Shown here: positions 25,028 through 33,722 of the stretch, in pieces
How positions within the stretch are numbered: position 1 is the first letter of the stretch
How the letters are laid out: every line of letters begins with the position of its first letter
From: an uncultured Peptococcaceae bacterium
GTDB lineage: Bacteria > Bacillota > Peptococcia > Peptococcales > Peptococcaceae
Length of the DNA: 64,000 nucleotides
Assembly: GCA_937976375.1 (NCBI GenBank)
Contig: CALJRU010000063.1
Location: 69,337-133,336 of the forward strand
Direction of reading: 5' to 3'
Notes under the pieces: generated by a model
Told to the model about the DNA's origin: nothing
Seen by the model: only the letters and a program-made list of their open reading frames with translations
Database searches by the model: none
Program-made: the position numbers and the translations under genes

Positions 25028-26563
25028 CTAAAAATTAAATGACTCTGTAATTGGTAAATGAATATATTCCATACTTAACACACTGGCAAGTTTACGGCTT
25101 TCCTCACTGATGGAGCGATCCAGCGGCTGCTCAATCTGCATCCACATCAGGGCTGTCGTGCGGTCCTGGTGTTTGTAGCCCAGCACCATTTCGGCAATGT
25201 TAACGTCTTTTTCACCCAGGAGGGTGCCCACCTGACCAATCAAGCCAGGGCGATTGATGTGCGGCACCAAGAGCACATGTTCGTGCGGATGACCTCGGAA
25301 ATAATAGTCATCCACCTGGATGATGTTGTCCTCACCACCGGCACGGTCGCCAGCCACTTGCAGGTGACTGCTTGGCGTTTCCACCGACAGTCGCAGCTGT
25401 TCATTCTGCACGCCGTCGTTTTTCTTGAGCACCACACGCAATCCCTGCGCATCTGCCCAAAGGTGACTGTTGACAGAATTGATCTTAACGGCACCAAGGC
25501 CTTCCGCCAATCCTGCAAGCACCGACGCCACAATGGCATCACTTTCTGTGACCGGAAGCACACCGCTTTCCTCAATCAGCAACGTTTCTGGCAATGCCGA
25601 CAAGCGCTGCCCCATAAAAACACCGAGCAGATGCCCAAGGGCACACCAGCTGCTGCCTTCTTTGAGATTGGCATTGTGTACACGAGCAATATTGGTTGCC
25701 GTATCCACTTGCGCACCAGACAGAGCCGCCACCACATCCTGCGCCATCTCAACCTGATTGCCAATGCGCGCTTCTCGGGTATTGGCAGCTTCTGCCACCG
25801 TCACACGTCCATAAGGCGCCACCTCTTTCACCAACGCCTCCTGGCCCGCAGGCAGATCGATGGCAAAATACTCCAGATAGCCCCAATCCAACGCCCGTAC
25901 CAATTCCTCCCAACGGAAGATTTGCGGATCGGTCAGGCAAATGAGACCAGCGCCTTTTTTCATGAGCTGAATTTCATCTTTGCCGACCAAACCCTCATTC
26001 CAAGCCAACGGCAGGGACAACAATATAATAAAATCACTGCGCACAAAAAGATCCACGAGACTGGTGCTCTCGCAATGATACAACATTGCACGGCCGCGAT
26101 TCAAGTTTGGATCGTAGCACAGCATCTTCATGCCAAACCCCTGTGCACGTTTGGCAATCTCGCCAGCCAAAGGCGGAAATCCCAAGAAGCCGATGGTCTT
26201 GTCTTTCAGCTCAATGGCACCACCATCCTTGCGTTCACGTGCCATTGAAAGAATGAGGTAGAGGGCATAGTCTGCCACAGATGCCGCTTCACCATAACGC
26301 GGCTCGAGCAGCATTAAGCCAGAACGGGTAGCACGCGCACGATCAAAATTTTCATTGTCCGGCCCCAGGCAGCCAATGACGCGCACCGCCGCCGTCTTCT
26401 CATACATTGCTTCCGGCAATGTCGCCTGTCCTGTCAAAATCACAGCATCTGCCGATGCTGCATCGGTTAATTCCGTATCTACAGCCACGTCAGCGCCAGC
26501 AGCAGCCAGCTTTTCCATGGCTTCATCACAGAGACGCTCTTCCAAAATGATTTTCACGGTCAT
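25028..26563 (-). CDS. SerA-like (D-3-phosphoglycerate dehydrogenase fold) protein, active site degenerate
   Basis: 511 residues with the domain order of long SerA: substrate and NAD domains (1-300), intervening ASB-like domain (about 310-430) and a C-terminal ACT domain (about 435-505; HVLLVPHINRPGLIGQVGTLL). The catalytic residues of the 2-hydroxyacid dehydrogenases appear lost. By alignment to the motifs around E. coli Arg240, Glu269 and His292, I read Asp, Gln and Ala. The Rossmann loop is GFLGFPPLAG instead of GxGxxG. It may bind serine through the ACT/ASB domains without dehydrogenase activity. It is first in the T-box(Ser) operon. GGAGG precedes the ATG. Confidence 0.8.
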   Translation of the reverse strand: MTVKIILEERLCDEAMEKLAAAGADVAVDTELTDAASADAVILTGQATLPEAMYEKTAAVRVIGCLGPDNENFDRARATRSGLMLLEPRYGEAASVADYALYLILSMARERKDGGAIELKDKTIGFLGFPPLAGEIAKRAQGFGMKMLCYDPNLNRGRAMLYHCESTSLVDLFVRSDFIILLSLPLAWNEGLVGKDEIQLMKKGAGLICLTDPQIFRWEELVRALDWGYLEYFAIDLPAGQEALVKEVAPYGRVTVAEAANTREARIGNQVEMAQDVVAALSGAQVDTATNIARVHNANLKEGSSWCALGHLLGVFMGQRLSALPETLLIEESGVLPVTESDAIVASVLAGLAEGLGAVKINSVNSHLWADAQGLRVVLKKNDGVQNEQLRLSVETPSSHLQVAGDRAGGEDNIIQVDDYYFRGHPHEHVLLVPHINRPGLIGQVGTLLGEKDVNIAEMVLGYKHQDRTTALMWMQIEQPLDRSISEESRKLASVLSMEYIHLPITESFNF

Positions 26564-26587
26564 TCCTCCTTTCGTAAAATAAAAAAA

Positions 26588-26790
26588 CCGTCCCTAAAAA
26601 CAGGGACGGAGTATTTTTCCGCGGTGCCACCCAGATTATGACAATGGTCATCACTCAAAAGGCAGATAACGGCTGCCAGCCGTGGCCATTACACCAACGC
26701 TCCAGGGTGGACAATCAGCTGCTTCCATCCGGTTCGCACCAACCACCGGCTCTCTGTATAGAACATCACTGACAAGCCCTTTCATAGCTA
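26588..26790 (-). ncRNA. T-box leader, serine-specific (specifier AGC)
   Basis: Read leftward: a Stem I region with AGAGA (26751-26755) and a GGTGGTTGGTGCGAACCGG stem; specifier AGC at 26718-26720 followed by TGAT; the distal Stem I end; the conserved T-box bulge TGGGTGGCACCGCGG (26619-26633); then a terminator CCGTCCCT / AGGGACGG with T run (26588-26609). AGC is a serine codon, in keeping with the serA-like and serS genes below. Uncharged tRNA-Ser should block the terminator. Confidence 0.93.
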
Positions 26791-26866
26791 GTTTAATTTT
26801 ATTATTCCTGACGCTTAAAGTCAAGCGCCGATCAATGTATAACGAAGACTGATAGATGCTACGCCC

Positions 26867-27388
26867 TTATTGCTCAGTCGTCACAGAATCCGTGTAAAAG
26901 CTGTAGTAAGCTGTGCCGCCGCAGCCATTTTCTTGATCCCATGTTGCCGTCACCGAATACATCGCGTCGTACGGCAAAAGCGTCAGCGCCTGCTCATCGT
27001 CCACTGCAACATCCACCGCTTGCGCCTCAACATCGGTCTTATTCCACAGCGCCGTATCCCAGGCGCACGCCGACACGCTGTCTGGCACTACCTCAAACTC
27101 AAGATGCACCACCGCTGAATCATCGTCACGCACCACCTCCAGCGGCGACATACTGTCCTTGGCCTCCAGCGGATGCACGCTGTCCGCAGCCACACCAACC
27201 CCTTGCCCATTCTGCACATAGGACCAGCTGTAGGTGCCGCGCAAGGCCTTCACACTGTTTTCTCCACAGTGAACAACCAACACCGGCGGCTCGCTGCCCA
27301 AACCAGCCTGCTCCTTCGAAGGACCGCAGCCAATCAGCGCCAGCGCCAACAGAGCAAGTGCCACACTTAACAATAAATATTTCTTCAT
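26867..27388 (-). CDS. Putative lipoprotein (paralogue of the next gene)
   Basis: 173 residues. Lipoprotein signal: MKKYLLL, hydrophobic core, lipobox LIGC (Cys at about 21). The mature part shares LVVHCGENSVKALRGTYSWSYV with the neighbour and ends with a GGTAYYSFYTDS motif. I do not recognise the domain. Probably anchored on the outer face of the membrane. The two paralogues are separated by a terminator, so each has its own transcript. Confidence 0.65.
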   Translation of the reverse strand: MKKYLLLSVALALLALALIGCGPSKEQAGLGSEPPVLVVHCGENSVKALRGTYSWSYVQNGQGVGVAADSVHPLEAKDSMSPLEVVRDDDSAVVHLEFEVVPDSVSACAWDTALWNKTDVEAQAVDVAVDDEQALTLLPYDAMYSVTATWDQENGCGGTAYYSFYTDSVTTEQ

Positions 27389-27454
27389 CGCTGTCCTCCC
27401 CTTTCTCTACTTCATAAAGCACCAAAACCACCACTCTCGTTACACGCTTCTATA

Positions 27455-27493
27455 AAAAAACATCCGCCTGACAACTCATCAGACGGATGTTTT
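27455..27493 (-). terminator. Terminator of the 27.5-kb secreted-protein gene
   Basis: Stem ACATCCGCCTGA / TCAGACGGATGT with leftward T run. Confidence 0.85.
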
Positions 27494-27523
27494 TGTTACA
27501 GGCCTTGCCAATACAGAGTTCCA

Positions 27524-28090
27524 CTAAGCTTCCGTGTAAAAAGCATAGGAAGCCGTGCCGCCGTAACGATCGTGGCTCGTCCATTCCGCAGTGACTTCAT
27601 ACAGGCCACCGGTTTCAACAAGCGGAAAAGCATAGGTGTTTTCGCCATCACCGTCCGCTTCTGTCGAAGCGATCGGAATGGACGTTGCACGTTGATCAAC
27701 GTCCTCATACTGCCAGTATGCATCCTGCGGCCAGTAACAAACCGTCACCGCATCTGGCTGCGCGCCATCAAAATCCAAAGTGGCTATCATGGTATCATTT
27801 TTTAAATCTTCTTCCGACAGCCTAAGAGGTGTCAGAATGGATTTCTCGTAGTCTCTGTCGTTTTCCCCACGGATCGCTGTGCTTCCAACATCGATTTTCC
27901 CCTCAACAACGTCAGCATGCCACTCATGGGGCCCATTGCCTGCTTTGACGCTATACATGCCACAATGCACAACAAGACGCGGCGGTTCTTTTAACAGCTG
28001 CTCTTCTTCCCCCGTCGTCCATCCATAACCAATCAATCCAGTCACAATAATAAGAGCAACAACCAAACACATCTTCCATAATTGTTTCAT
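27524..28090 (-). CDS. Secreted or membrane-anchored protein, same family as 26867-27388
   Basis: 188 residues. An N-terminal hydrophobic segment (MKQLWKMCLVVALIIVTGLIGYGW) acts as signal anchor; no lipobox cysteine follows, unlike the paralogue. Shared motifs are PPRLVVHCGMYSVKAG and RYGGTASYAFYTE. ATG at 28090 is 9 nt after AAGGAG; the in-frame GTG two codons earlier is too close to it. Function unknown. Confidence 0.62.
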   Translation of the reverse strand: MKQLWKMCLVVALIIVTGLIGYGWTTGEEEQLLKEPPRLVVHCGMYSVKAGNGPHEWHADVVEGKIDVGSTAIRGENDRDYEKSILTPLRLSEEDLKNDTMIATLDFDGAQPDAVTVCYWPQDAYWQYEDVDQRATSIPIASTEADGDGENTYAFPLVETGGLYEVTAEWTSHDRYGGTASYAFYTEA

Positions 28091-28167
28091 CGCCACTCAC
28101 TCCTTAACAGATGTACAATCACGACGACAGTCTATGAAAGCAGCTCCGCGTCTACTGGCAATACGCT

Positions 28168-29184
28168 TTATGGTTGATAGATCAGCATCGGTTCGTTGTA
28201 AGTCAGCTCGTCCAACGCTTCCAAGCTCGCTGACAGCTCGCTGGAACCAGCGCGCACAGCGCTGATTGCGTTAGAGGCCAGATTAAACAGCTTGCTCACG
28301 CCGCTCTGCTGATACGTTTCATGATAAAACGTAATATCATCGCCAAGCAATTCACGCAGATGTTCATCAAATTCATCTTGTGTCATAATGTTGTCGATCA
28401 AGCCGTTGTTCTTGCTCTGGCTGGCGCTGTATATACGGCCATCGGCCAGCGTTTTCACCGTATCCACGCTCATGCCGCGGCTGTCGGCAACAATGCCCAC
28501 AAAGCGCTCGTAAATTTCATCAGAAAGCGTTTGGTAAATAGCAATCTGCTCCTCTGTTGGCGGTTCATAAGAACTGCCCATCAGCTTGTTGGCGCCGCTG
28601 TGCACAGTAGTGATGTCAATGCCAAGTTTATTGAGCAATTCGCTGGCATCAACAATTTGCCCGCAAATGACACCAATAGAGCCAACAAAGCTGTTGCGAT
28701 TGGCAACAATTTCGTCAGCAGCAGAAGCAATGTAATAGCCGCCAGACGCGCAATAATCTTCACAGTAAGCGTAAATCGGGCGCCCTGTTTCTTCTTTATA
28801 ATCCATCAGCTTGAGATAGGTCTCATCGCTTTCATACACCGCACCGCCGGTGGAATTGATCAGCAGCATGATTGCAATGTTATTTGGATCATTTTTCGCT
28901 GTGGCAATGCGCTTTTCAATAAAATCCTGGTTGTACGTATCGCCAGCTTCTTCGATGGTGCCGCTGATGTCAATCACTTCCACGTTGTTGGCATTGCGTT
29001 GCGCTGCCACACCGCCACTGCCATCCAAGCCAAAGAATGCAATCAATGCGATGACCACCAGAATGCCAATGCTCACACAAAGCGCCACCCATTTGCTGCG
29101 AGGACGCTTTGACGGCTGCTGCTCACCACTTTCAACAGATGAGGCTTCTTCCACACGTGTATAGACTGGTTGCTGTTCACTCAT
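28168..29184 (-). CDS. sppA: Signal peptide peptidase SppA
   Basis: 338 residues, the short Firmicutes form of SppA (S49 serine protease). It degrades leftover signal peptides and may handle membrane stress. A cytoplasmic tail (1-31), one transmembrane helix (about 32-53) and an extracellular protease domain are seen. The Ser-Lys dyad is S147 in CASGGYY and K200 in GANKLMG, almost the Bacillus spacing. NSTGGAV is the oxyanion-region loop. ATG at 29184 follows GGGAG. It is 14 nt downstream of the DUF975 gene, so the two are likely co-transcribed. Confidence 0.92.
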   Translation of the reverse strand: MSEQQPVYTRVEEASSVESGEQQPSKRPRSKWVALCVSIGILVVIALIAFFGLDGSGGVAAQRNANNVEVIDISGTIEEAGDTYNQDFIEKRIATAKNDPNNIAIMLLINSTGGAVYESDETYLKLMDYKEETGRPIYAYCEDYCASGGYYIASAADEIVANRNSFVGSIGVICGQIVDASELLNKLGIDITTVHSGANKLMGSSYEPPTEEQIAIYQTLSDEIYERFVGIVADSRGMSVDTVKTLADGRIYSASQSKNNGLIDNIMTQDEFDEHLRELLGDDITFYHETYQQSGVSKLFNLASNAISAVRAGSSELSASLEALDELTYNEPMLIYQP

Positions 29185-29198
29185 AGGCGTTCTCCCCT

Positions 29199-30179
29199 TC
29201 AAATATCGATGGTGTTACCACTGGCAGCTTGTGCACTGCCAGCTTTCACATAACCGAGCGCCGCTGGGTCCAAGCGTCCATCTTGGAAAGCCTGATCACG
29301 CAGCCAACGATAGCTCAACGCCATGGTCGTCGACAGATATGGAAAAAGATAGAAAAACGCCAAGCCAAAGGTGATCGCGCCAGCAAAATACCATGGGATG
29401 AACGACAGTTCAAGCACGAAAAGTTCTTTGAGATGGCCCTTCGTAATCGCGCAGGAATAACGCAGCGCCTGACGTGGACCGACTTTGCCGCGACCGTCTG
29501 CAATAATCTGATAGATAAATTTGTAGCGTAAGGTCGCAATGTATGCAGCGATCATGCCCGCGAGATACAATAAACTTCCGCCCACTATGGCAAAGGCTGC
29601 CGTTCCTGTAGCTACATCTGTCAGCAAAGCTGTCGAATTTGAAGTGTAGGTAAACGCACTGGCCACAACCAGCAAAAAGCCAGGAATGGTAAGAAGCCCC
29701 CAAATAATCAGCCACAGCTGCTGCCACAGATAAGCAAGCAGCGCTGTCACCGCATTACTAAAATGGCTCACAAAATCGTCAAAGGTCAATCGGCGGCTAT
29801 CGCCAATCTCCGTCAGCGTAACAAACCAGGCGTTGTAACAATATGTCAATATCCCGTCAATAAGCAGCGCAGAAACAATGGCCAATACGACGCCCAAAAC
29901 AATATTTTCAATGCCAATATTGCCAACAGCCGTGCCCAAAGATGACATGGAATACTGGAAATAAAGCTGAAAATAATCCATGGTGTTATACGCCTGCCCA
30001 GAAAGCAGCGATGGTCCAGTCTCCGTCGTACCGCCATAATTGTAAGTAAACTGGAACCCCGTCAGCAGCAGATACAATAAGGTGACTGCAATCAAGATCA
30101 TCCAATTGCCGCGTAAGAGCGACTTTGCTTTGAACTTCAATTCAACACGCGGTAATACATTTGGTGGATAAAAAGACAT
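29199..30179 (-). CDS. DUF975 family membrane protein
   Basis: 326 residues with about five to six hydrophobic helices. The N-terminal LPRVELKFKAKSLLRGNW and later LTEIGDSRRLTFDDFVSHF, YKFIYQIIADGR and RYSCAITKGHLKELFVLELSFIPW are hallmarks of DUF975. Function is unknown in the family. GGAGGT precedes the ATG at 30179; the upstream extension has no ribosome site. Likely the first gene of a pair with sppA. Confidence 0.82.
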   Translation of the reverse strand: MSFYPPNVLPRVELKFKAKSLLRGNWMILIAVTLLYLLLTGFQFTYNYGGTTETGPSLLSGQAYNTMDYFQLYFQYSMSSLGTAVGNIGIENIVLGVVLAIVSALLIDGILTYCYNAWFVTLTEIGDSRRLTFDDFVSHFSNAVTALLAYLWQQLWLIIWGLLTIPGFLLVVASAFTYTSNSTALLTDVATGTAAFAIVGGSLLYLAGMIAAYIATLRYKFIYQIIADGRGKVGPRQALRYSCAITKGHLKELFVLELSFIPWYFAGAITFGLAFFYLFPYLSTTMALSYRWLRDQAFQDGRLDPAALGYVKAGSAQAASGNTIDI

Positions 30180-30281
30180 AAGTACCTCCTTTTCATAACA
30201 AACCATCAATGTGTTAGGTATTTATTCTATCATACTATACTTTGCCATGGATGGAAAATCATTTCTTTCATAAATGAAAAA

Positions 30282-30313
30282 AAGCACCAGAATGATGAAT
30301 CATCCTGATGCTT
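30282..30313 (-). terminator. Terminator of ywlG
   Basis: Stem AAGCACCAGAATGAT / ATCATCCTGATGCTT with leftward T run. Confidence 0.85.
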
Positions 30314-30320
30314 CATTTGT

Positions 30321-30902
30321 TTAATGTTGTTCCTCGCCGAAATGGTCGGCATCTTCAAGCGTGTAGCGCGCACGAATGCCTCCGACAAGACGTGGACGTG
30401 AGAAACTTGGGTTGGCACGCGCATCACCAATGCTGCGATGCGCCAGGCGCATTGGCACTGCCACTGGACGCATGTGCATGCCGATCATGGTCTCGCCAAT
30501 GTCCAATCCATAGCCAGCCTTGATGCCTTCCACCAGAACAGGATTGGTAAAATGGCGATACGCGTGGCTTGCCATGGAGCCGCCTGCACGTACATGAGGC
30601 ACTGCACAAACTTCAGTCAGGCCGAAGCGTCGCATGGTTTCACGTTCCACAACAAGGCTGCGGTTGAGATGCTCACAGCACTGAAAAGCAAGATGCAGGT
30701 TGTGTTCCTGTGCAAAACGGCGGAGCACCGGGAACAGCGCTGCTGCCACATCAGGGCTGCCAGCTTTGCCAATGCGCTTGCCGCAGACTTCGCTGGTGCT
30801 GCAGCCAATGACAAAAATATCATCATCCTGCGGTGCCTGACGTTCCACCATCTCGTTCAAAATGGTTTCCAGTTCGCTGGCAATGCTATCAATTTCAAAC
30901 AT
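30321..30902 (-). CDS. ywlG: YwlG/UPF0340 family protein (TIGR01440)
   Basis: 193 residues, the family length. Motifs IFVIGCSTSEVCGKRIGK, FQCCEHLNRSLVVERE, VPHVRAGGSMA and IGMHMRPVAVP identify UPF0340. Function is not established; the conserved Cys and His residues suggest an enzyme or metal site. GGAGG sits before the ATG. In many Firmicutes ywlG lies near glyA or upp, but here it is next to a VanY-type peptidase with which it may share a transcript (gap 23 nt). Confidence 0.88.
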   Translation of the reverse strand: MFEIDSIASELETILNEMVERQAPQDDDIFVIGCSTSEVCGKRIGKAGSPDVAAALFPVLRRFAQEHNLHLAFQCCEHLNRSLVVERETMRRFGLTEVCAVPHVRAGGSMASHAYRHFTNPVLVEGIKAGYGLDIGETMIGMHMRPVAVPMRLAHRSIGDARANPSFSRPRLVGGIRARYTLEDADHFGEEQH

Positions 30903-30925
30903 AGAAATCCTCCTTTTCTATCCCA

Positions 30926-32179
30926 TCACTTTGCAATGGTCACTGGTGCCATCAAACTGTTGATGATGGCATCGCCATCTGTTGTGATGACCATGCTCTG
31001 CGCATCGGCATCCCAATCAACGCCAAAGTCAAGAATCTGGCCAATGTCACGCAGTTTAAAATAAGTGAATCCATCAATATTATAGGCGGTTGGCGCCAAA
31101 TAGAGTCCATCAACCATCACGGTCATTTCGTTTGGCAGAGCAACATCGTTGGAATCCAGCTGAATCAGGGTTGGCGTCCCTGACAGTGCTGTTTTTGAGG
31201 AAATGGTGATGAGCCGTTTTTCATCATTGTACCCCACATCAAATTCCGCTTCTGTACCAGAAAGAATCGTTGCCAAATCTCTCAGGCGGAAATAGTTATT
31301 GCCGCCAATATTATAGCTGGCTACTTTAGAATACTTTCCATCAATTCGCACAGAATTGTCGCTACGGCCGATGGCGGTCTGCCGTCCAGCAGATGCGTCC
31401 GTCTGCGCCACACCAAGATATTCTTCCAATGTTAATCCACTGGACATAATGGCCGTTGCTGCTTCCACGCCAACATAGCGGAAATGCCATGGTTCATACT
31501 GATAACCAGTGATTTTTTCCTTGCCTTCAGGATAACGCAGAATGAAGCCATACTCTGCACAATGCTGCATCATCCACTGTACCCCTGGAAATTGGTCGAT
31601 AGAGGTCTGTAAATTGTACCCACTGTGTGCTGCATCGCCCACATCAAAGGCCAGGCCTGTCTGGTGCTCACTCTGACCAGCACGCGCAGAAAACGTATTG
31701 GCTTTGTCTTCACCATGGGCTGCTGCATAATTGGCAAACAGAGATGCCTGTACATCATAGCTGCGATAGCCGGACAAAATATACATGCTGTTGCCTTGTG
31801 CATTGGCCGCTGCCAGGAATGCTTCTGCGGCAGCTTCCGCATCGCCTTGCAGGCTTGTGCTCTGACCAGCACCATTGGTATAATCCGGTGCATAATCGGC
31901 TGGCAGTGGATGTTCTTTATTAACCAACAAAATGCCGCTGATCACCGTCGTGCCATCGGCCTCCTGATGACTGTCGTTATAAGCAGGCGTCGTGGTCGTA
32001 ACTTCTGTGTCTTCTGTTACAGAAGGATTTTCTGGTGTCACCGGTGTATCCTCGGAAGGTTCAGTGACTTCCGGCGGATTGATCGGATCGGCATTTTCTT
32101 CAGCGAGACCCGGCATGGTGCTCATGGTCAGAAGTGCTGCCGACAGACAGATCGCGACAAACTTCGAACGATTTTTCAT
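30926..32179 (-). CDS. Secreted D,D-carboxypeptidase (VanY family) with copper-amine-oxidase-like repeats
   Basis: 417 residues. Signal peptide 1-26 (LLTMSTMPGLA-EE), then a Pro/Thr/Glu linker (about 27-75). The M15 VanY domain (about 78-250) has ILSGYRSYDVQASLF, the zinc motif SEHQTGLAFDVGD and EPWHFRYVG. The last 140 residues hold a copper-amine-oxidase N-domain-like region (YNIGGNNYFRLRDLA, AYNIDGFTYFKLRDIG), which is thought to bind cell wall. It likely trims D-Ala from peptidoglycan stem peptides. GGAG precedes the ATG. Confidence 0.88.
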   Translation of the reverse strand: MKNRSKFVAICLSAALLTMSTMPGLAEENADPINPPEVTEPSEDTPVTPENPSVTEDTEVTTTTPAYNDSHQEADGTTVISGILLVNKEHPLPADYAPDYTNGAGQSTSLQGDAEAAAEAFLAAANAQGNSMYILSGYRSYDVQASLFANYAAAHGEDKANTFSARAGQSEHQTGLAFDVGDAAHSGYNLQTSIDQFPGVQWMMQHCAEYGFILRYPEGKEKITGYQYEPWHFRYVGVEAATAIMSSGLTLEEYLGVAQTDASAGRQTAIGRSDNSVRIDGKYSKVASYNIGGNNYFRLRDLATILSGTEAEFDVGYNDEKRLITISSKTALSGTPTLIQLDSNDVALPNEMTVMVDGLYLAPTAYNIDGFTYFKLRDIGQILDFGVDWDADAQSMVITTDGDAIINSLMAPVTIAK

Positions 32180-32337
32180 ATTGTTATCATTCTCCTTGTA
32201 AAATCAGGTGTTTCCCTTGCTTTCCCCTTGATTATAACACCTTTCAAAAATAATGAAAGACTTGTTGCGCAACGCAGGCAAATTAAAGTAAAATAAAAAA
32301 CGAAAACATGAAAAATGATAAAAGGAGTCTTTCATCG

Positions 32338-33549
32338 ATGGAAAAAATCAAAATGACCACGCCGCTCGTTGAAATGGACGGCGACGAAATGACACGCATC
32401 CTTTGGGCTTGGATCAAAGAAAAACTGATCCTCCCTTATGTAGACCTCAAGAGCGAATACTATGACCTCGGTCTTGAACATCGCGATGCCACCAACGATC
32501 AGGTAACAGTTGACGCTGCCGAAGCCATCAAAAAATACGGCGTCGGCGTGAAATGCGCAACCATCACCCCAAACGCAGCCCGCGTTGAAGAATACAACCT
32601 CAAAGAAATGTGGAAGAGTCCAAACGGCACCATCCGTGCGCTGCTCGACGGCACCGTATTCCGTGCGCCAATCCTCGTCAACGGCATTCATCCATTCGTT
32701 CGCACCTGGAAAGCACCAATCACCGTTGCCCGTCATGCTTACGGTGACGTTTACAAAAACAGCGAACTGCGCGTTGACGGCCCAGCAACCGCCAGCCTGA
32801 AAGTGGCTTACGAAGACGGCCGCACCGAAGAAAAAGAAATCTTCACCTTCACCGAACCAGGCGTCATCCAGGGCATGCACAACCGCGATGCTTCCATCGC
32901 CAGCTTCGCCAACGCTGTCTTCACCTACGCACTTGACACCAAGCAGGACGTTTGGTTTGCAACCAAAGACACCATCTCCAAAATCTATGACCATCGCTTC
33001 AAAGATATTTTCCAGGAAATCTTTGACCGCGACTATAAAGACCGCTTCGAAGAAGCCGGCATCACCTATTTCTACACCCTCATCGACGACGCTGTTGCCC
33101 GCGTTGTTCGCAGCGAAGGCGGCTTCATCTGGGCTTGCAAGAACTATGACGGCGACGTCATGAGCGACCTCGTTGCCACCGCATTCGGCAGCCTTGCTAT
33201 GATGACCAGCGTGCTCGTATCCCCACAAGGCTACTACGAATACGAAGCTGCTCACGGCACCGTACAGCGCCACTACTACAAACACCTCAAAGGCGAACAG
33301 ACCTCAACCAACTCTGTTGCCACCATCTTCGCATGGAGCGGTGCGCTGCGCAAACGCGGCGAAAAAGACGGCATCGCCGACCTCGAACGTTTCGCTGACG
33401 CGCTCGAAGCAGCCACCATCGAAACCATCGAAAGCGGCACCATGACCAAAGACCTCATGGGCCTGTCCACCATCGAAAACAAACACGCTGTCAACAGCGA
33501 AGAATTCCTTGACGCCATCGCCGAACGCCTCAACGCTAAGCTGGCGTAA
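32338..33549 (+). CDS. icd: NADP-dependent isocitrate dehydrogenase (type II)
   Basis: 403 residues. It oxidises isocitrate to 2-oxoglutarate and CO2, making NADPH. The start ([18 protein letters not shown]), [24 protein letters not shown] and the NADP region ([15 protein letters not shown]) match the eukaryote-like homodimeric class. [14 protein letters not shown] holds catalytic aspartates. GGAG precedes the ATG at 32338; an upstream start at 32308 lacks one. Single-gene unit between divergent vanY and a strong hairpin. No other TCA genes are near. Confidence 0.95.
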   Translation: MEKIKMTTPLVEMDGDEMTRILWAWIKEKLILPYVDLKSEYYDLGLEHRDATNDQVTVDAAEAIKKYGVGVKCATITPNAARVEEYNLKEMWKSPNGTIRALLDGTVFRAPILVNGIHPFVRTWKAPITVARHAYGDVYKNSELRVDGPATASLKVAYEDGRTEEKEIFTFTEPGVIQGMHNRDASIASFANAVFTYALDTKQDVWFATKDTISKIYDHRFKDIFQEIFDRDYKDRFEEAGITYFYTLIDDAVARVVRSEGGFIWACKNYDGDVMSDLVATAFGSLAMMTSVLVSPQGYYEYEAAHGTVQRHYYKHLKGEQTSTNSVATIFAWSGALRKRGEKDGIADLERFADALEAATIETIESGTMTKDLMGLSTIENKHAVNSEEFLDAIAERLNAKLA

Positions 33550-33567
33550 AGAACACACAAAACCAAC

Positions 33568-33602
33568 AAACGGCACCACGCAATTTGCGTGGTGCCGTTT
33601 TT
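33568..33602. terminator. Terminator of icd
   Basis: Stem AAACGGCACCACGCAA / TTGCGTGGTGCCGTTT followed by T residues. Almost the same hairpin recurs at 34865-34897. Confidence 0.9.
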
Positions 33603-33612
33603 AATAGCATCG

Positions 33613-33702
33613 TTTGAAATAAGCATGCCATCGATAGTATATTATTTCAAAATATCCTTGACTTTCTGAAATAAGGAACGTACCATGGCCTTATTATTTC
33701 AA
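33613..33702 (+). promoter_or_regulatory. fic promoter with TGAAATAA inverted-repeat boxes
   Basis: TTTGAAATAA (33613-33622) and TTATTTCAAA (33642-33651) are a perfect 10-bp inverted repeat. CTGAAATAA (from 33666) and TTATTTCAA (33693-33701) form a second pair. Between lie TTGACT (33658-33663) and TACCAT (33681-33686), 17 nt apart. The boxes overlap the promoter, so they look like an operator, perhaps for the Fic protein's own winged-helix domain. Confidence 0.55.
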
Positions 33703-33722
33703 TTTTAAAGGGGATGTTTTTC

